A stretch of DNA of 6,649 nucleotides, taken from Sulfurimonas sp. (lineage in GTDB: Bacteria; Campylobacterota; Campylobacteria; Campylobacterales; Sulfurimonadaceae). Under the pieces are notes generated by a model, which saw nothing but the letters and a program-made list of their open reading frames with translations, was not told the DNA's origin and searched no databases. Where the stretch lies: NCBI GenBank assembly GCA_002733945.2, contig NVXO02000003.1, positions 13,804 to 20,452 of the forward strand, in the 5' to 3' direction. Below are positions 5,652 to 6,649 of this stretch, in pieces; position 1 is the stretch's first letter, and each line of letters opens with the position of its first letter. Position numbers and translations under genes: made by a program.

Positions 5652-6649
5652 ACTCTTTGTAATGACCTTCTTCATTTTCAAGCTCCGCGTGGGAGCCATT
5701 TTGAACAAGCTTTCCCTCTTCTAAGACATAGATTCTATCTGCATTTTTTACAGTTGAGAGTCTATGAGCGATAGTGATAACAGTTTTATGCTCAAGTATT
5801 TGCTCTAGTGCTAACTGGAGTTTCATCTCAGTATGCACATCAAGGGCAGAAGTTGACTCATCAAAGATTACTACACTAGGATTAGAAATAATCATTCTAG
5901 CGATACTTAAACGCTGTCTTTGACCACCTGAGAGCCGAACTCCATGGTGCCCGACAATCGTATCGAGACCTTCATCCATCTTCACTACCATATCATCAAG
6001 TTGCGCGGTGCGAAGTGCTTGGTGTATTGCTTCATCACTTATGCTCTCATCACCCATAGTGATATTAAAACGCAGTGAGGAGTTAAAGAGTATTGGCATC
6101 TGTAAAACGAGATATATTTTCTCTCGTAGAGAGCTTTTGTTTAAGTCCTCCGTTGCTATATTGTTATATTGTATCTCTCCGCTTTCTTTTTCATAAAAGC
6201 CTGAGATAACTTGTGCAAGTGTGGTTTTTCCACTTCCACTCGGACCAATAAGGGCTATTTTACAGCCCTGAGGAATAGATAAAGAGATATTTTGAAGTAT
6301 TTTTTTACCATTAGAGTAAGAAAAGTTTACATCTTTTAAAGTGATGTTTACTTCTTTTGCATCTAGGATTTGCGTTCCACTTGCTTCTGTTTTGAGAGCA
6401 AGGATTTTGTTGATTCTTTCTAGTGCTGACATAGCGGCAGAGTAAGAGTACTGAAATCCAAGAAGGTCTTGAACAGGTGTCATAATAAACCAGATATATC
6501 CAAACATCGCAAACATCATTCCTATACTCAGGTCACTATAGGCTACAAGTAAAAGCCCACTTGCTCGCAAAATCTCAAACATGATAAGAAAGATAGTGTA
6601 AGAGAGTCTCTCATAGGCTACATTTTTATACCCATACTCATTTGAAGTT
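5629..6649 (-). CDS. ABC exporter half-transporter (membrane domain plus ATPase), 5' end off right edge
   Basis: The frame runs off the right edge with no start, so the gene is longer than the 340 codons seen. Numbering here counts the Met at 6582 as 1, though it is probably internal. Residues up to about 60 are the last membrane helices of the permease domain (GLLLVAY, GMMFAMFGYIWFIM) and the coupling to the ATPase. The ATPase is complete: Walker A GPSGSGKT (113-120), Q-loop Gln161, signature LSGGQ (217-221), Walker B VVIFDE (237-242), D-loop SALD and H-loop His273. This order of domains on one chain is typical of MsbA/LmrA-type exporters, which dimerise in the inner membrane and export lipids, drugs or peptides; the substrate cannot be told. 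It ends 34 nt before the PNPOx-like gene, so read-through into that operon is likely. Confidence 0.93.
   Translation of the reverse strand, partial: TSNEYGYKNVAYERLSYTIFLIMFEILRASGLLLVAYSDLSIGMMFAMFGYIWFIMTPVQDLLGFQYSYSAAMSALERINKILALKTEASGTQILDAKEVNITLKDVNFSYSNGKKILQNISLSIPQGCKIALIGPSGSGKTTLAQVISGFYEKESGEIQYNNIATEDLNKSSLREKIYLVLQMPILFNSSLRFNITMGDESISDEAIHQALRTAQLDDMVVKMDEGLDTIVGHHGVRLSGGQRQRLSIARMIISNPSVVIFDESTSALDVHTEMKLQLALEQILEHKTVITIAHRLSTVKNADRIYVLEEGKLVQNGSHAELENEEGHYKEFVRKQLI

Noticed and set aside
6008..6196. Plus-strand open frame of 62 codons inside the ABC transporter
   Set aside because: Antisense shadow of the conserved ATPase domain.

Overview
This window looks like a piece of a Campylobacterota (Epsilonproteobacteria) chromosome, possibly Sulfurimonas or a relative. 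That placement rests on the moderately AT-rich core genes, compact same-strand operons with AAGGA-type ribosome binding sites, and the general character of the proteins. It is an inference, because no rRNA or other marker gene is present.

Left region (1-2451, minus strand). This is extremely AT-rich DNA, with individual 60-base lines counted at about 10 to 28 % G+C. It encodes one large ABC/SMC-like ATPase of the kind found in anti-phage systems such as Septu PtuA and retron-associated ATPases. Walker A lies in one reading frame (1444-2451). The signature motif, Walker B and the H-switch lie in another frame (1465 down to the left edge). The frames meet at an (AT)5 tract at 1448-1457, and removing a single AT unit would join them into a protein of at least 816 residues. 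The gene is therefore frameshifted, switched off by repeat slippage, or carries a sequencing error. Its 3' end and any partner gene lie off the left edge.

Junction (2452-2741). A GC-rich 33-nt hairpin sits between a perfect TATAAT and the ATPase start. Further right are an imperfect inverted repeat and a terminator-like hairpin for the next gene.

Middle (2742-3952). A secreted PEBP/YbhB-type protein (minus strand) is preceded by a tiny 30-codon open frame. Divergent to it is a DUF2237 gene (plus strand), whose end is made of two abutting hexamer arrays. A shared hairpin at 3934-3951 separates it from the convergent operon.

Right region (3932-6649, minus strand). This is a tight operon read from right to left: an ABC exporter half-transporter (running off the right edge), an FMN-binding split-barrel (PNPOx-like) protein, an RNase HI with an extra N-terminal region, and a small putative zinc-binding protein. 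The last three have gaps or overlaps of -1 to 8 nt, which suggests translational coupling, and a good promoter candidate precedes the split-barrel gene. The ABC transporter may just be an upstream neighbour with read-through. No tRNA, rRNA, CRISPR array or complete insertion sequence was seen.
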